Shown: positions 1 through 9,292, counted from the first letter of the stretch. The stretch is 64,000 bases of DNA from CAWKAO01 sp963847665 (GCA_963847665.1 CAWKAO010000007.1:1-64000), one strand, 5' to 3'. Notes: generated by a model not told the origin, from the letters alone. Translations and numbers: made by a program.

Positions 1-366
1 CCTAATCCTTCACTTGATTACGCTGTTCGTGTTAACCTTGCACGTGAAGACCTCTACAATCTTCCGGGTAGGCTAGAGGAGTTCATCAACTCTGATCTGT
101 ATCAAAGCCTATCTGATAAGCAGAAAGAGGTTGCACTCAAGGCTCAAGTATCGGGTCACATTACTACAGTTGCTGATGGTGTCAAGGGCTGGTTTAACCA
201 ACTCGTACACGAGAAGCCTAACCTTGCTATGGGGTATCTTCGTAACGATCTTCTTGTCAAAGGACGCCAGATCAGACGCAAATATGGATCAGATGAGGTT
301 AACAGTCGTGTGCAAATGATGCTTAACTTCCCTGATGCAGATGACTCTAAATGGACAGGTCCATGA
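1..366 (+). CDS. 3' end of an unrecognised, probably phage-derived gene (partial)
   Basis: An open frame runs from base 1 to a TGA at 364-366, giving the last 121 residues of a protein whose start lies outside the window. It has no motif I can name; it reads as an even, soluble, mixed-charge sequence ending in DDSKWTGP. It uses codons such as CGT, GGT and CTC and is clearly richer in GC than the AT-rich sequence that begins right after its stop. That switch suggests a phage or other foreign origin, or a join between unrelated sequences. Function unknown; phage origin is an inference from composition only. Confidence 0.45.
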   Translation, partial: PNPSLDYAVRVNLAREDLYNLPGRLEEFINSDLYQSLSDKQKEVALKAQVSGHITTVADGVKGWFNQLVHEKPNLAMGYLRNDLLVKGRQIRRKYGSDEVNSRVQMMLNFPDADDSKWTGP

Positions 367-1609
367 TTATCTTGATAATTCCTTTATTAAGTATAAAGCA
401 AAATTAGCATATTTAAGTGGTCAAATATTAGTAAACGTTGACTGTTCCAATATACCCACGAATATTAGAGAAGAATTATTAATGTCTTCAAGAGATAGAA
501 TGAGGGACAATACAATTGCTAGAACATTAAAAGAAGAAATAGCTAAAGAATTAAGAGATAATAATATATTAGGAAAATTAGATGAAAAAAGAAGAGATGA
601 AAAGATTTTCAATAATCCGAAAGATGAAGACTTTCTCAATAAAATAATGGGTAAATTAATTCAAAATAATGAAGAAATAAGTAAAATTTTAGGACTAAAA
701 GGTTCGATTATTGGAAAAACTTTTGAAAACTTTAAAAAAAGAATAAGTGGTGAAGATATTTTACCAAAACTTAAAAGATTTCCAACTAGCCTAAATTTAA
801 AAAATCTTTCTAAAGGCAATATAAAGATGTGTCCTCAGAATGGTGAGTGCAAGATATTACTCGAAACTGACGCTGAGGATGAATTTTTAATACGGCCACA
901 AGATAAAGGTGAATTAAAAATTCGTTTTGAAACTCCTCATTTGGGTTCAACAAACATAAAAATTAAAAAAAGAGGTAGATCAGATGCCGAAATGTTCGAT
1001 GTAAATAGTGTAGGTCCAAATCAGGGACAAATCAAACTTAGAATTAAACCTAAAGATTTATTACCTATTGGAACAACTGTACCTTTAAATATTGAATTAT
1101 CATCGAAAGATGGTGTTTTTCTAAAACTATTGCATTTATAAAAATCGATAACCCAATTAATAAAAAAAATCAAAAAAATGATAAGCAGCAAAAGACTTAT
1201 TCACTACCAAAACTAATTGAGGTTTACAGAGAAAAGAAACAGAATATCGATACCATTCTTTGGGAAAATCCTGATGATAATTGGACTGGAGAAGATATAT
1301 GTAAGATTTTTCCTTCAAGTGAATTAAATAGTTTAGTTGATGCAGTAGCAGTTAATATGGATGCTACAGTTTTACATAATTATATGCGCACTAGGAAGTT
1401 ATCAGGTAAAAAATATTGAAAGTCTTAAACGTTTATTTAAAATAGGAGTTTATTTGATATCCTTAATTCTCTATTTTCAACTATATAATAAAGAAGAAAT
1501 TAATGAAAAAGAAGAACTATTAGCCTATTTGATGAAAGGTGTTGGAAAAATAATAATAAACATTGTAATTAATGAGGAGATTATTAAAGAGGTAGAGTCT
1601 GAAGAATAA
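335..1609 (+). pseudogene. C-terminal fragment of a GHKL/Hsp90-like ATPase-type protein, two frameshifts
   Basis: Coding signal runs through three frames: 335-1130, about 1130-1400, and about 1400-1609. The first part carries the string MSSRDRM after a DCSNIP segment, then a helical charged stretch ending in EKRRDEK. This pattern is one I associate with the C-terminal half of large ATP-binding (histidine-kinase/Hsp90-like fold) proteins often found in defence or mobile loci; the match is from memory and weak. The ATP-binding N-terminal half is missing: the frame simply begins at the junction with the preceding fragment. The shifts lie near 1125 (T/A run, -1) and near 1400 (A run, +1). Broken and headless, so not functional as written. 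Confidence 0.35.
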
Positions 1610-1747
1610 AATATTTCTCATATAATATGTGTCATGAAAATACTACTTTGGTAGTAATTAACACACTTAAACATTTATAAAATAACAAAGTGACATCAAA
1701 TAAAAATTCTAAAAAATAATTCAGAGCATGTATATTATGAAATATGG

Positions 1748-2182
1748 ATGTTTTTAACTTCTGTGAAAGAACTATCCCAAACTCCTAAAAACATATTTTA
1801 TCGTAACGTCCTGCTGGAGTGCTTTGCAATACACTTAAGAAGCCTTTTAGAATTTTTCTATACTTCAACACAAAAACGACATTATCCTGATGATATGCTT
1901 GCTGAAGACTATATCTCAGGATATAAAAGGTTTTAGAAGGAGTAGGACTGCCTTTTCTGAATTATCATATGCAAAAAAGCGTGTCGATAAACTAGCTGCA
2001 CATTTAACTTACCATAGGAGTAGATACAACAAAAAAAAACTAAACCATGGCAATATGGAAAACTTTACTCCCAAATATATAAAACAACTGAAGCTTTTTA
2101 TGAATCATTATCAGATTCATTTAAAGATTGGGATAATTTTCGAGAATTAAAAAAGATTATAGATGCTTATAGGAGCGTCTAA
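1748..2182 (+). pseudogene. Small alpha-helical hypothetical protein, two frameshifts
   Basis: Three joined frames (1748-1920, about 1920-2040, about 2040-2182) give a protein of about 145 residues. Visible features are ECFAIHLRSLLEFF early, DDMLAEDY in the middle, KLAAHLTYHRSR after that and a helical C-terminus ending in IDAYRSV. The AxHLTYxR string belongs to a widespread family of small helical hypothetical proteins; a HEPN-like fold is possible but I cannot show the RxxxxH motif. One shift is close to 1935 (+1) and one lies in a run of nine A at 2030-2038 (-1). No function can be assigned. Confidence 0.4.
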
Positions 2183-2470
2183 CATAATGCCATAATCTCC
2201 TATATAGCCCTTACATATTCACATCATTTTATTGTGGAAACCTCATGCAAGGCTAAATTAGTGGAAACCTCATGCAAAGGCAGTTGAATACAGTAATCCA
2301 AATTCTAAAAATGATTGTTTGATTATAGTTCTGGTAATCTAGATTTCAGCTTGCCGTGAATATAATGAACATAATGAAGATAAAAAGAGTGGTATTATAT
2401 ATAATATACATACTATTATTGTTATTAAACTTACCAAGCCCTTATTCTATCTTCATCATCTTCACTATGT
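2183..2470. other. Intergenic gap with a direct and an inverted repeat
   Basis: About 290 bases without a supportable gene, between two broken genes that converge on it. It contains a short direct repeat (2234-2280) and most of a long-armed inverted repeat (2365-2381 with 2458-2474), described separately. No promoter or terminator is clear. Confidence 0.5.
2234..2280. repeat. Direct repeat pair, 17 bp, period 27
   Basis: The 17-mer GTGGAAACCTCATGCAA occurs at 2234-2250 and again at 2261-2277, with ten bases between copies. The copies are identical and both are followed by G-rich bases. It could be a remnant of a repeat array, a protein binding site or a replication-slippage scar; two copies are too few to call a CRISPR. 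Confidence 0.6.
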
Positions 2471-2474
2471 TCAT
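2365..2474. repeat. Inverted repeat with 17-bp arms
   Basis: The arm at 2365-2381 (ATGAACATAATGAAGAT) is the reverse complement of 2458-2474 with one mismatch; the loop is about 76 bases of very AT-rich DNA. It sits at the 3' end of the minus-strand primase remnant, so it may be an iteron-like or termination structure of the old element. Confidence 0.5.
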
Positions 2475-4380
2475 AAAACTATTTCAATTAGGCAAAATAC
2501 TAAGATATAAGTTTCTTCACTAACCATTTCATTAATACCTTCATCATCTATCCCATATTGCTTCTTTAATTGCTCCATAATATCAATATCATATATGACA
2601 TAATTACCATTGCTTTTATGATCAGTTTTTAGTCCAAATTCATTCTCATACTGCCAATTGATTTGGTGGTTATATAAGTAAATCTATCATCAAGCCTTGC
2701 CTTTATATCTTTTAACAATGGCAAGTGATCTCCCTCCATATAAATCTCCTCAATAGCATTTACTATAGATGCCTGTAGACTCATGTACCTGTCTTCCATT
2801 TGTTGAGCATGCTTTTCTTTCTCTTTTTCAATTAAATCTGCTATGAATCCTTCATCAGTATGTCCTATACAAATCAGAGGAGAAAACATTCTTCATTAAT
2901 TCTCTTTGAGACACCTTTAGCAATAAAGTCATTATAGATTTCTGTATCTCTCTTACATTGTCATAGTTATCTAGCCTCCACTTGAGTAACTTACATCTTA
3001 GTTCTTCAGAGTCTTTATCAAACTGCTCGTTTAATCTAAGTGGTATATCATCAGATTTTGTCTCAGCCATTCTTATATTAATGATTCTGCTTTCCAGTGC
3101 ATCATCATTTGAAACACTTCTTGATCCTGAAATTTTGGGACCAAAAAACATGATAGTCTCTTACATTTTCAAAGTCTTTATTATCACATCTTAAAACAGA
3201 GCTAGACTTTTCTGTTCCATGTCTTAGTACTTCTTTTATCTCCTCCATTTTATCTGACGTTTTATATAACTCTGCCTCATCAATTATTACTGTACTACCA
3301 AATCTGTTCATACTCATTATTGGTGCAATAGAGCTGTTTGCTGAAGTACTAAGTGACTTATTACAGATAGCTAAAACTTTTAACAGTCTTGATTTACCCT
3401 GTCCCATATTCCCCTAAAAGCTCTAATATATGGTATTGCATTGAACCTGTCATAAACCCATGAAAGACATATAGTAAACAAGTATCTTTCTATCAATCTC
3501 AGAAGCTATATTTACATATTTGCTTATATACGCCAAAATATCAGCAATGAGGTCTTCAGTAGTATCATACTCCTTCACACCTTCTGGAATTTTTACAGCT
3601 TGGTTTTCTATCAGAGAGTTTTTTCAGTACGGGACAAATTTAACATTTCCCTCATCAGTATAAGACTTTTCATAGCTTATAATCTTGGTCTCTATTATAG
3701 ATTGCAAAGAAATATTGTCTTTCAGTCCTAGAGTAGATTGTTTCTACAATTGACTTATTATCAACCAAAGAAACAATTTCAAGAGGTTTTTTCTTTCTTT
3801 TTGAACACTAGATTTAATCATCTCTGAGCAGCCAATTTTTTCAGACTCCTGCATTAGTTTCAAAAAACTCTTCTTTGTTATATCCAGCTTTGACAAACAA
3901 ATCATTTACATCTTTTATTCCATCTTTTTCAGGTATCACAATATGAACTTTTTTATCTGTGGATTTAAAGCAATTATATATTCTATACTACCTTTTTACC
4001 CGGTTCATCGTTATCAAGGCAGATAAATATTTCTTTGATATTATCTCCAAATAAGCTTACCCACTCCCTCCTTAAAGGATAGAGCACTAGGACTACCTAC
4101 AGCATTGATATCTTCTTGTAGTAGAGTTAGTGTATCAATCTCACCTTCACAAATAACGACATAATCCTTATATTCTGCTAGTTTGTGACAAAGATATAAC
4201 CATACTTCGACACCTTTTGGATTGTACCAGTATTTCTTCTCAGTGGTAGACCTGTGTTTATAATACCAGTTCATCTTATCTGCCCTGAAGACATTCAAAG
4301 ATAATATCGTTTTCTCTTTCATATACAGAATATTCTTTAGCAAAATCTGTGTCTATTCCTCTTGATTTTAAATAACTCAT
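2471..4380 (-). pseudogene. Toprim primase / phage-type helicase ATPase, many frameshifts
   Basis: Minus-strand coding signal runs from an ATG at 4380 to a TGA at 2471-2473 through many frame changes. The N-terminal part shows a Toprim domain: ICEGEIDTLTL near 4145-4110, and the metal-binding CLDNDEPG near 4025-4002 in another frame. Further on are a Walker A (MGQGKSR, near 3405) and a Walker B (VIIDEAE, near 3285), followed by a PKISGSR sensor-like string. This order is typical of replication proteins of phages and plasmids that combine or pair primase and D5/DUF3631-like ATPase. It would have served replication of the element. Too many frames are broken for activity; exact family not certain. 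Confidence 0.6.
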
Positions 4381-4475
4381 AATTTCTTTACCTCTTTCCT
4401 CTCTGCCTTCTTCTTATAGACTTCCTGAGCGATTATCTTGGCCAGGATTTCAAGTCCTGTTCTTATTTTATCCAT
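4377..4475 (-). CDS. Tiny 32-residue ORF upstream of the primase remnant
   Basis: An ATG at 4475-4473 preceded by AGGAGAAG encodes a lysine-rich 32-residue peptide that stops at 4377. Its TGA overlaps the ATG of the primase frame (ATGA), the usual layout for translational coupling. It has no recognisable domain. It is either a real leader or small DNA-binding gene of the element, or the start of the primase before a frameshift. Confidence 0.4.
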   Translation of the reverse strand: MDKIRTGLEILAKIIAQEVYKKKAERKEVKKL

Positions 4476-4533
4476 AATCTTCTCCTAAAATACACAGTTT
4501 AATAATTATATACATTATACTGTGCATTATAGT

Positions 4534-4549
4534 AAACATTATAATGTTT
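4534..4549. promoter_or_regulatory. Perfect 16-bp palindrome, likely operator of the XRE regulator
   Basis: AAACATTATAATGTTT is its own reverse complement. It lies in the 150-base divergent region between the primase side (minus) and the XRE gene (plus), and related ACATTATA / GCATTATAG strings occur just to its left (4511-4532). Phage-type repressors bind such sites to control both promoters; binding itself is inferred. Confidence 0.55.
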
Positions 4550-4624
4550 GTCAACACTAAACTATTGACTTTATTATAAATTATTGTAAAATATTCATAT
4601 AAATCAAAAATTAGGAGGTATCTA

Positions 4625-5080
4625 ATGAAGCTTGAAAGTTTGGCTAACATATTAAAAGAAAAGATCAATAAAAGTGGCTTAAACTACGAGAAATTTGCAG
4701 AGAGCATAAAAATTAGCAAAACATATTTAATAGAGATTATAAACCAGGGTAGGATTCCTTCTTTAAAAAAACTTGAAAGTATAGGAAAGAATATATCTGT
4801 TGACCTAAAAAGTATAAAGGAGATAAAGCTAATGAAACTACTTGATGGGATAGAGGATACATATATTTATTATAATGATTTGGATTTTGATACTATTGAA
4901 AATGTTATAAATTCCAAAATACAGTTTGCAAATGAGAGCAAATCCAAAAAAGTTTGGCAAAGAAGCTTAAAGGATCTGCAAAAGACTGATTGGCTTGATT
5001 TAAGAGATTTTCCAAAAGACATAAGGGAATTGATAGTAAGTACTTACAATCAGTTTTATCTCTTATTAAAGAATAAGTAA
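4625..5080 (+). CDS. XRE-family helix-turn-helix regulator
   Basis: A 151-residue protein starting at ATG 4625 behind a perfect AGGAGG at 4613-4618. Residues about 4-60 form a helix-turn-helix of the XRE/cro type (EKFAESIKISKTYLIEIIN, then IPSLKKLESIGK). The C-terminal 80 residues contain LDLRDFPKDIRELI and are probably for dimerisation or ligand sensing. This is the only intact gene of the element. It lies between the divergent primase remnant and the recombinase, so it is most likely the element's repressor, acting on the palindrome at 4534-4549. Family call is firm; target is inference. Confidence 0.8.
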   Translation: MKLESLANILKEKINKSGLNYEKFAESIKISKTYLIEIINQGRIPSLKKLESIGKNISVDLKSIKEIKLMKLLDGIEDTYIYYNDLDFDTIENVINSKIQFANESKSKKVWQRSLKDLQKTDWLDLRDFPKDIRELIVSTYNQFYLLLKNK

Positions 5081-5102
5081 TTTTTAATATTGGAGTTATT
5101 TT

Positions 5103-6576
5103 ATGAATGTAGTTATATACGCAAGAGTATCATCAGAAAAACAGGCTGATAAGGACCTCTCTATTAAAGCTCAAATTAAGGAGTTAGAATGTATGCAGAA
5201 GCCACAAATAGATTGTAATGATATATTTATTGATGAAGCCAAAAGTGCAAGAACGGACAATCGCCCTGCATTTCAGGCTATGATCTCTCTTGCAAGCAAA
5301 AAAATCCACCATTTGGAGCTATACTTGTATGGAAACTATCCCGGTTTGCTAGAAACAGGGAAGATTCAATCTATATAAGTCACTCCTTAAGAGGAGGGGC
5401 ATCCAGCTTATATCTATTAATGAGCAGATAGATGATAGCCCCGCAGGTAAAATGATGGAGGGCATGCTTGAGGTAGTTGATGAGTTTTATTCAAATAACT
5501 TAGCATCTGATACCATGCGGGGTATGAAGGAAAACGCATCCAGAGGCTTTTAGTGGTGGTAGTGCTCCTTATGGATATAAGATAAAGACTGTCAATGCAT
5601 TGACGGAAATATAAAGAGGATATTTGAGATAACCATGAAAATGCTTCTATAGTCAGAAGAGTGTTTGACATGTGCCTTTCAGGTGAAGGTGCAAAGGATA
5701 TAGCTAGATTGAATGTAACTATCCTAAAAACTCTATGGAGAAACTCTATATTAAACATTCTTCACAATGCAGTTTATACAGGTAGACTGATATGGAATAA
5801 AAATAACAGTGAAGACAGATTGTAAAGTCCCAGATTGCCATGAGGCAATAGTATCATATGAAAACTTTAATAAAGTACAGAAGCTAATATCAGCTAGAAG
5901 ACCAAATATTACCCATCCGAAAACTATCTTCAAAGAATATGTTAAATGGACTAATCTAATGTGCAACTTGTGGAAAGTTTTTTACATCTTATTCAGCTAA
6001 GTCGGGAAAGTTCCATTACTATAGTTGCAAAAGTAGATTTAAATCAGGAACGGTCTCTGTCTCAAAGGCCACTAAGCATTGCAAAATTTGATTGATATAT
6101 TATAAGTGTCATTAAGGAAAGAATACTTACCAAGGAAAATATTGGTACCTGATAAAGGTGTTAAATGAGGAGTTTGGGTTTCTCCAAAAAGGGAGAAAAC
6201 AGAAGACATAAAATTCTTGAAAAAAATCATCAGGAATAAGGAAAAAAGGCTTGATAAGCTTTTTGAACCCGTTGAAACCACAGCTATATGATTTAAGTGA
6301 TATTTCAGGCAAGATTAAAAGAATTAAGCGATGAAAAGGAAGTTGCAACTTCTGAAAAGAAAACATTGGAATATGAACTTGAACACTCTGAAAATCCAAG
6401 AATTACTGATGATGAGATTGCCAATTATATTGAGGACTTTAAGCCAGACTTATTGCAGGGTTCAATAGTTGAAAGAAAAGCATTTATTCGCTCATTTATC
6501 AAAAAAATAACTGGTTGATTATCCAATTGTTACGATTGAGTATGCAATTCCAATAGATAAGGATAAGATAACTTAA
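5103..6576 (+). pseudogene. Large serine recombinase, several frameshifts
   Basis: Starts at ATG 5103, 23 bases after the XRE gene. The N-terminal resolvase domain opens with VVIYARVSSEKQ, where Ser10 would be the nucleophile, and continues in a second frame as KLSRFARN, the conserved arginine motif. A recombinase domain (DEFYSNNLASDTMRGMKENA), a zinc-ribbon remnant (about 5955-6040, with CNLCGK readable in another frame) and a coiled-coil C-terminus (6297-6518) follow; the last codons reach a TAA at 6574-6576 in yet another frame. Shifts occur in both directions, several in homopolymers. It would have excised or integrated the element; as written it is dead. Confidence 0.75.
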
Positions 6577-6603
6577 TAAAGAGGTTCTTGTATTTAACAA
6601 GAC

Positions 6604-6628
6604 TGGCTGGGCAGAGAGGATTCGAACC
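6604..6628 (-). other. 3' end of a tRNA-Gln gene: likely attachment-site remnant
   Basis: Read on the minus strand this 25-mer begins GGTTCGAATCC (T-loop and part of the T-stem) and ends CTGCCCAGCCA: seven acceptor-stem bases, discriminator G and CCA. The implied 5' acceptor strand would start TGGG, as in bacterial tRNA-Gln. The match to a tRNA stops at the T-stem, so this is not a whole gene. Such 3' fragments mark where an element integrated into a tRNA. Confidence 0.7.
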
Positions 6629-6851
6629 AGCTAAAATAATAGTAGGATTTGAAAAAGTCCGAAAAGATCTTTATTTTTTAAATTTCCTGCATTTATCACG
6701 TTAAAAATCTTTCTTGGATAATAACTTTAAACTTAAAATGTTAAAAATAATATCACTTAATTTTTTTTCCTCGATTCATTATAATTAACAGATCGTTTTT
6801 CTTTGCGATTATTTTTATCAAAGCATAGTTAAAAGATCAGGAAGTGTAAGC
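6629..6851. other. Intergenic gap upstream of murI
   Basis: About 220 AT-rich bases with no gene. A TATAAT at 6780-6785 could be the -10 box for the murI operon, but I see no convincing -35 box at the right distance. A ribosome binding site (AGGAAG, 6839-6844) belongs to murI. Confidence 0.4.
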
Positions 6852-7655
6852 TTGGACAATAGGCCGATCGGTATCTTTGATTCCGGAGTTGGGGGGCTCA
6901 CTGTATTTAAAGCGATATATAGGGCAGTCCCAAAAGAAAACATCATATATTTTGGCGATACAGCCAGGTTTCCTTATGGTCCCAGGGAACTTAGTGAAGT
7001 AAAAAATCTCTCTTTAAAGATAACAGAGTTTTTATTAAAAAACGGTGTTAAGATAATAGTAGTCGCATGCAACACTTCAACAGCTGCAGCACTTGAATTC
7101 CTGAAAAAGAGTTTCGATATCCCGATTATTGGCGTAATAGAACCGGGAGCAAGGACAGCGGTAAAAAATTCCAGTAAAAAAAGAATCGGTGTAATAGCCA
7201 CAAAGGGCACAGTTGAAAGCAGGGCTTATGAGAATGCGGTAAAGAAGATCAATCCTGATTTTGAGATATTTCAGGTTGCTGCACCAAAACTGGTAGAGTA
7301 TGTTGAAACAGATGAGCTTCACAGTGAACGACTTAGAGAAGATATTTGCAATTATCTTGAACCGTTGAATTCCCAGGATATAGACGTGCTGATACTTGGA
7401 TGTACACATTTTCCTATAATAGAAAAGGAAATAAGATCGTGCTGCAGGCAGAATACTGAGGTAATAAACTCTGCAATAGAGACCGCTAAAGATGTTAAAG
7501 AGATCTTATTAGCTAAGGAAATAAATGCTTCACCGGAAAACAGGGCGGATTGGACTTTTTACCAGACAGGGAATTCTGATAAGTTTTTAAAAATAGGAAA
7601 GATCTTTATGGGAAAAGAAATAAAGGAAGTTAAAAAAGTTAATCTGGAGATATAA
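6852..7655 (+). CDS. murI: Glutamate racemase
   Basis: Interconverts L- and D-glutamate in the cytoplasm; D-glutamate is a peptidoglycan building block. The 267-residue length is typical. Both catalytic cysteines are present: Cys73 in VVACNTST and Cys184 in GCTHFP, along with the N-terminal FDSGVGGLT and FGDTARFPYG motifs. The start is a TTG at 6852 with AGGAAG seven bases upstream. It is the first gene of a murI-rph-rdgB operon, an arrangement common in Gram-positive lineages. Fifteen bases separate it from rph. Confidence 0.95.
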   Translation: MDNRPIGIFDSGVGGLTVFKAIYRAVPKENIIYFGDTARFPYGPRELSEVKNLSLKITEFLLKNGVKIIVVACNTSTAAALEFLKKSFDIPIIGVIEPGARTAVKNSSKKRIGVIATKGTVESRAYENAVKKINPDFEIFQVAAPKLVEYVETDELHSERLREDICNYLEPLNSQDIDVLILGCTHFPIIEKEIRSCCRQNTEVINSAIETAKDVKEILLAKEINASPENRADWTFYQTGNSDKFLKIGKIFMGKEIKEVKKVNLEI

Positions 7656-7670
7656 GAAAGGCTTACTTTT

Positions 7671-8408
7671 ATGAATAAAAGGATAAATGAAAGAAAACCT
7701 GATGAAATAAGGGAAATTAAGGTCAGCCGTAGATATATATCCCATGCTGAGGGCTCTGTTTTTATAGAGGCCGGGAATACAAGGATCATCTGTACAGCTT
7801 CAGTCGAGGATAAGATCCCCCCATTTTTAAAAGGGAAAGGAATGGGATGGATAACTGCTGAATATGATATGATCCCAAAATCAGCACCAGTAAGAATAAT
7901 AAGGCCGCAGGTTTCCGGAAAGATAGGCGGGCGCACCCATGAGATACAGAGACTGATCGGCAGATCTCTAAGATGCGCCGTGGATCTAAAAAAACTCGGA
8001 GAAAGGACAATCTGGCTCGACTGTGATGTAATAGAAGCAGACGGGGGGACAAGGACCACTTCCATAACCGGAGCATTTATCGCAATGTTTGATTGCCTCC
8101 ATTCTTTGGTGGACCATAAGGTGATCCAGGAGATACCGATTGAAAACTTCGTGGCAGCAGTCAGTCTCGGTATAGTCAACGGCGAAATACTTGTAGACTT
8201 GGATTTTGCTGAGGATTCAACAGCGCAGGTAGATATGAATGTAGTCATGGATTCCAGTGGAAGGTTTATTGAGATACAGTCAAGTGCAGAAGAATATCCT
8301 TTTTACAGGGAAGAATTTAATAAGATGATGGACACTGCTTCGAAAGCGATCGAGCAAATATTAGCCTATCAGAAAAAAATTTTAAGCCAGAGTATAAAAA
8401 ATGTCTGA
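7671..8408 (+). CDS. rph: Ribonuclease PH
   Basis: Phosphorolytic 3'-5' exoribonuclease that trims tRNA precursors. The 245-residue protein is full length and carries the RNase PH core: an N-terminal ISHAEGSVFIEAGNTR strand region, KGKGMGWITAEYDM, the phosphate-binding region RTHEIQRLIGRSLR and LDCDVIEADGGTRTTSI. It starts at ATG 7671 and its end overlaps the rdgB start by eight bases, which indicates coupled translation. Confidence 0.95.
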   Translation: MNKRINERKPDEIREIKVSRRYISHAEGSVFIEAGNTRIICTASVEDKIPPFLKGKGMGWITAEYDMIPKSAPVRIIRPQVSGKIGGRTHEIQRLIGRSLRCAVDLKKLGERTIWLDCDVIEADGGTRTTSITGAFIAMFDCLHSLVDHKVIQEIPIENFVAAVSLGIVNGEILVDLDFAEDSTAQVDMNVVMDSSGRFIEIQSSAEEYPFYREEFNKMMDTASKAIEQILAYQKKILSQSIKNV

Positions 8409-9022
8409 AAGCATTGTAATAGCTACTAAAAATAAGGGTAAAATACTTGAGATCAGGGATTTTTTTAAGGATCTGGATAACATTAGTTGGTTCACCTATG
8501 ATGAGTTTGAAGATTTTCCGGAAGTACAGGAAGGAAATACCAGCTTTTTGGAAAATGCAGAATTGAAGGCAAAGTCTATTTCAGAATTTACCGGGATGAG
8601 GACTCTTGCAGATGATTCCGGGCTTGCAGTGGATGCACTGGATGGTGCCCCAGGGGTTATATCCTCAAGATATGCAGGGCCAGGTGCCAATGATGAAATA
8701 AACCGTAAAAAACTATTATCCGAGCTTGAATAAAATAAAGGAAAGCAGCAAAAGGACAGCAAGGTTTATTTGCAGCATGGTGATCTGGGATCCAGTAAAA
8801 GGCAAGATCGCAGACGTAGAGGGCGTCTGTGAGGGTCATATTGGTTTTGAGGAAAAAGGGAGCGGTGGTTTTGGTTATGACAGTATATTCATTCCACAGG
8901 GATATTATTTAACGATGGCGCAGCTTAAAAGTGATGAAAAGAACAGGATAAGTCACAGAGCAAAAGCACTTGAAAAATTGATCGCTTTTTTATCCAATAG
9001 CAATACAAAAATTAAAAAATAA
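8401..9022 (+). CDS. rdgB: dITP/XTP pyrophosphatase (non-canonical purine NTPase), one frameshift
   Basis: Hydrolyses dITP and XTP to keep deaminated purines out of DNA. The first frame (8401-8730) has the N-terminal ATKNKGKILEI substrate loop and LADDSGLAVDALDGAPG; the second (from about 8722 to 9022) has GFGYDSIF and the SHRAKAL signature. The two join at SEL / NKIKE if one base near 8722 is removed, and the joined protein has normal length (about 205 residues). The ATG lies inside the end of rph. Either a single-base sequence error or a recent inactivating insertion; conservation on both sides favours error. Confidence 0.85.
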
Positions 9023-9061
9023 GTCTGTTTTTTCTAAGCTATTATGACATTATAAGCTTTG

Positions 9062-9089
9062 TTGAAAATTTCCTGATATATGATAAGAT
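9062..9089 (+). promoter_or_regulatory. Possible promoter of the first tRNA genes
   Basis: TTGAAA at 9062-9067 is followed after 16 bases by TAAGAT at 9084-9089, about 39 bases upstream of tRNA-Pro. The match to consensus is fair, not strong. Confidence 0.4.
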
Positions 9090-9127
9090 ACACAATGCTA
9101 AAAAACAGCTTTTATGATCAGTGATCA

Positions 9128-9205
9128 CGGGGTGTAGCGTAGCCCGGTTAGCGCGCCTGCTTTGGGAGCAGGAGGTCGGAGGTTCAAATCCTCTCACCCC
9201 GACCA
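9128..9205 (+). tRNA. tRNA-Pro (TGG)
   Basis: A 78-base cloverleaf: acceptor CGGGGTG pairs with the 3' CACCCCG, followed by A and an encoded CCA. The anticodon loop is TTTGGGA between CCTGC and GCAGG, giving anticodon TGG. The T-arm is GGAGGTTCAAATCCTC. It is the first of seven tRNAs in this region. Confidence 0.95.
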
Positions 9206-9215
9206 TGATTTACGA

Positions 9216-9292
9216 GCGGGAATAGCTCAGTTGGCTAGAGCATCAGCCTTCCAAGTTGAGGGTCGCGGGTTCGAATCCCGTTTCCCGCTCCA
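9216..9292 (+). tRNA. tRNA-Gly (TCC)
   Basis: A 77-base cloverleaf starting GCGGGAA and ending TTCCCGC-T-CCA. The anticodon loop CTTCCAA lies between TCAGC and GTTGA, giving TCC. Ten bases separate it from tRNA-Pro, so both are likely on one transcript. Confidence 0.95.

Larger units (their letters stand above)
367..6628. mobile_element. Decayed integrated element ending at a tRNA-Gln 3' fragment
   Basis: The span is more AT-rich than the flanking chromosome and holds element-type genes: a primase/helicase, an XRE regulator with divergent promoter region, and a large serine recombinase at the right end. All but the XRE gene are frameshifted. The right border is a 25-bp piece of a tRNA-Gln 3' end at 6604-6628, a common attachment site, after which the housekeeping murI operon begins. 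The left border is not certain: composition changes at about 366, but no second copy of the tRNA piece is visible in the window. Serine recombinases do not typically use tRNA genes, so the element may once have had another integrase. Confidence 0.55.

Noticed and set aside
2234..2280. CRISPR array
   Set aside because: Only two copies of a 17-mer with a ten-base spacer, no cas genes.
4468..4668. Minus-strand hydrophobic ORF over the XRE promoter region
   Set aside because: It is an AT-rich read-through of a control region and overlaps the well-supported XRE start.
6604..6628. Complete tRNA-Gln gene
   Set aside because: The tRNA match ends within the T-stem; upstream sequence does not form the other arms.
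6780..6851. Strong promoter for murI
   Set aside because: A TATAAT exists at 6780-6785 but I found no matching -35 box, so it is only mentioned in the gap entry.
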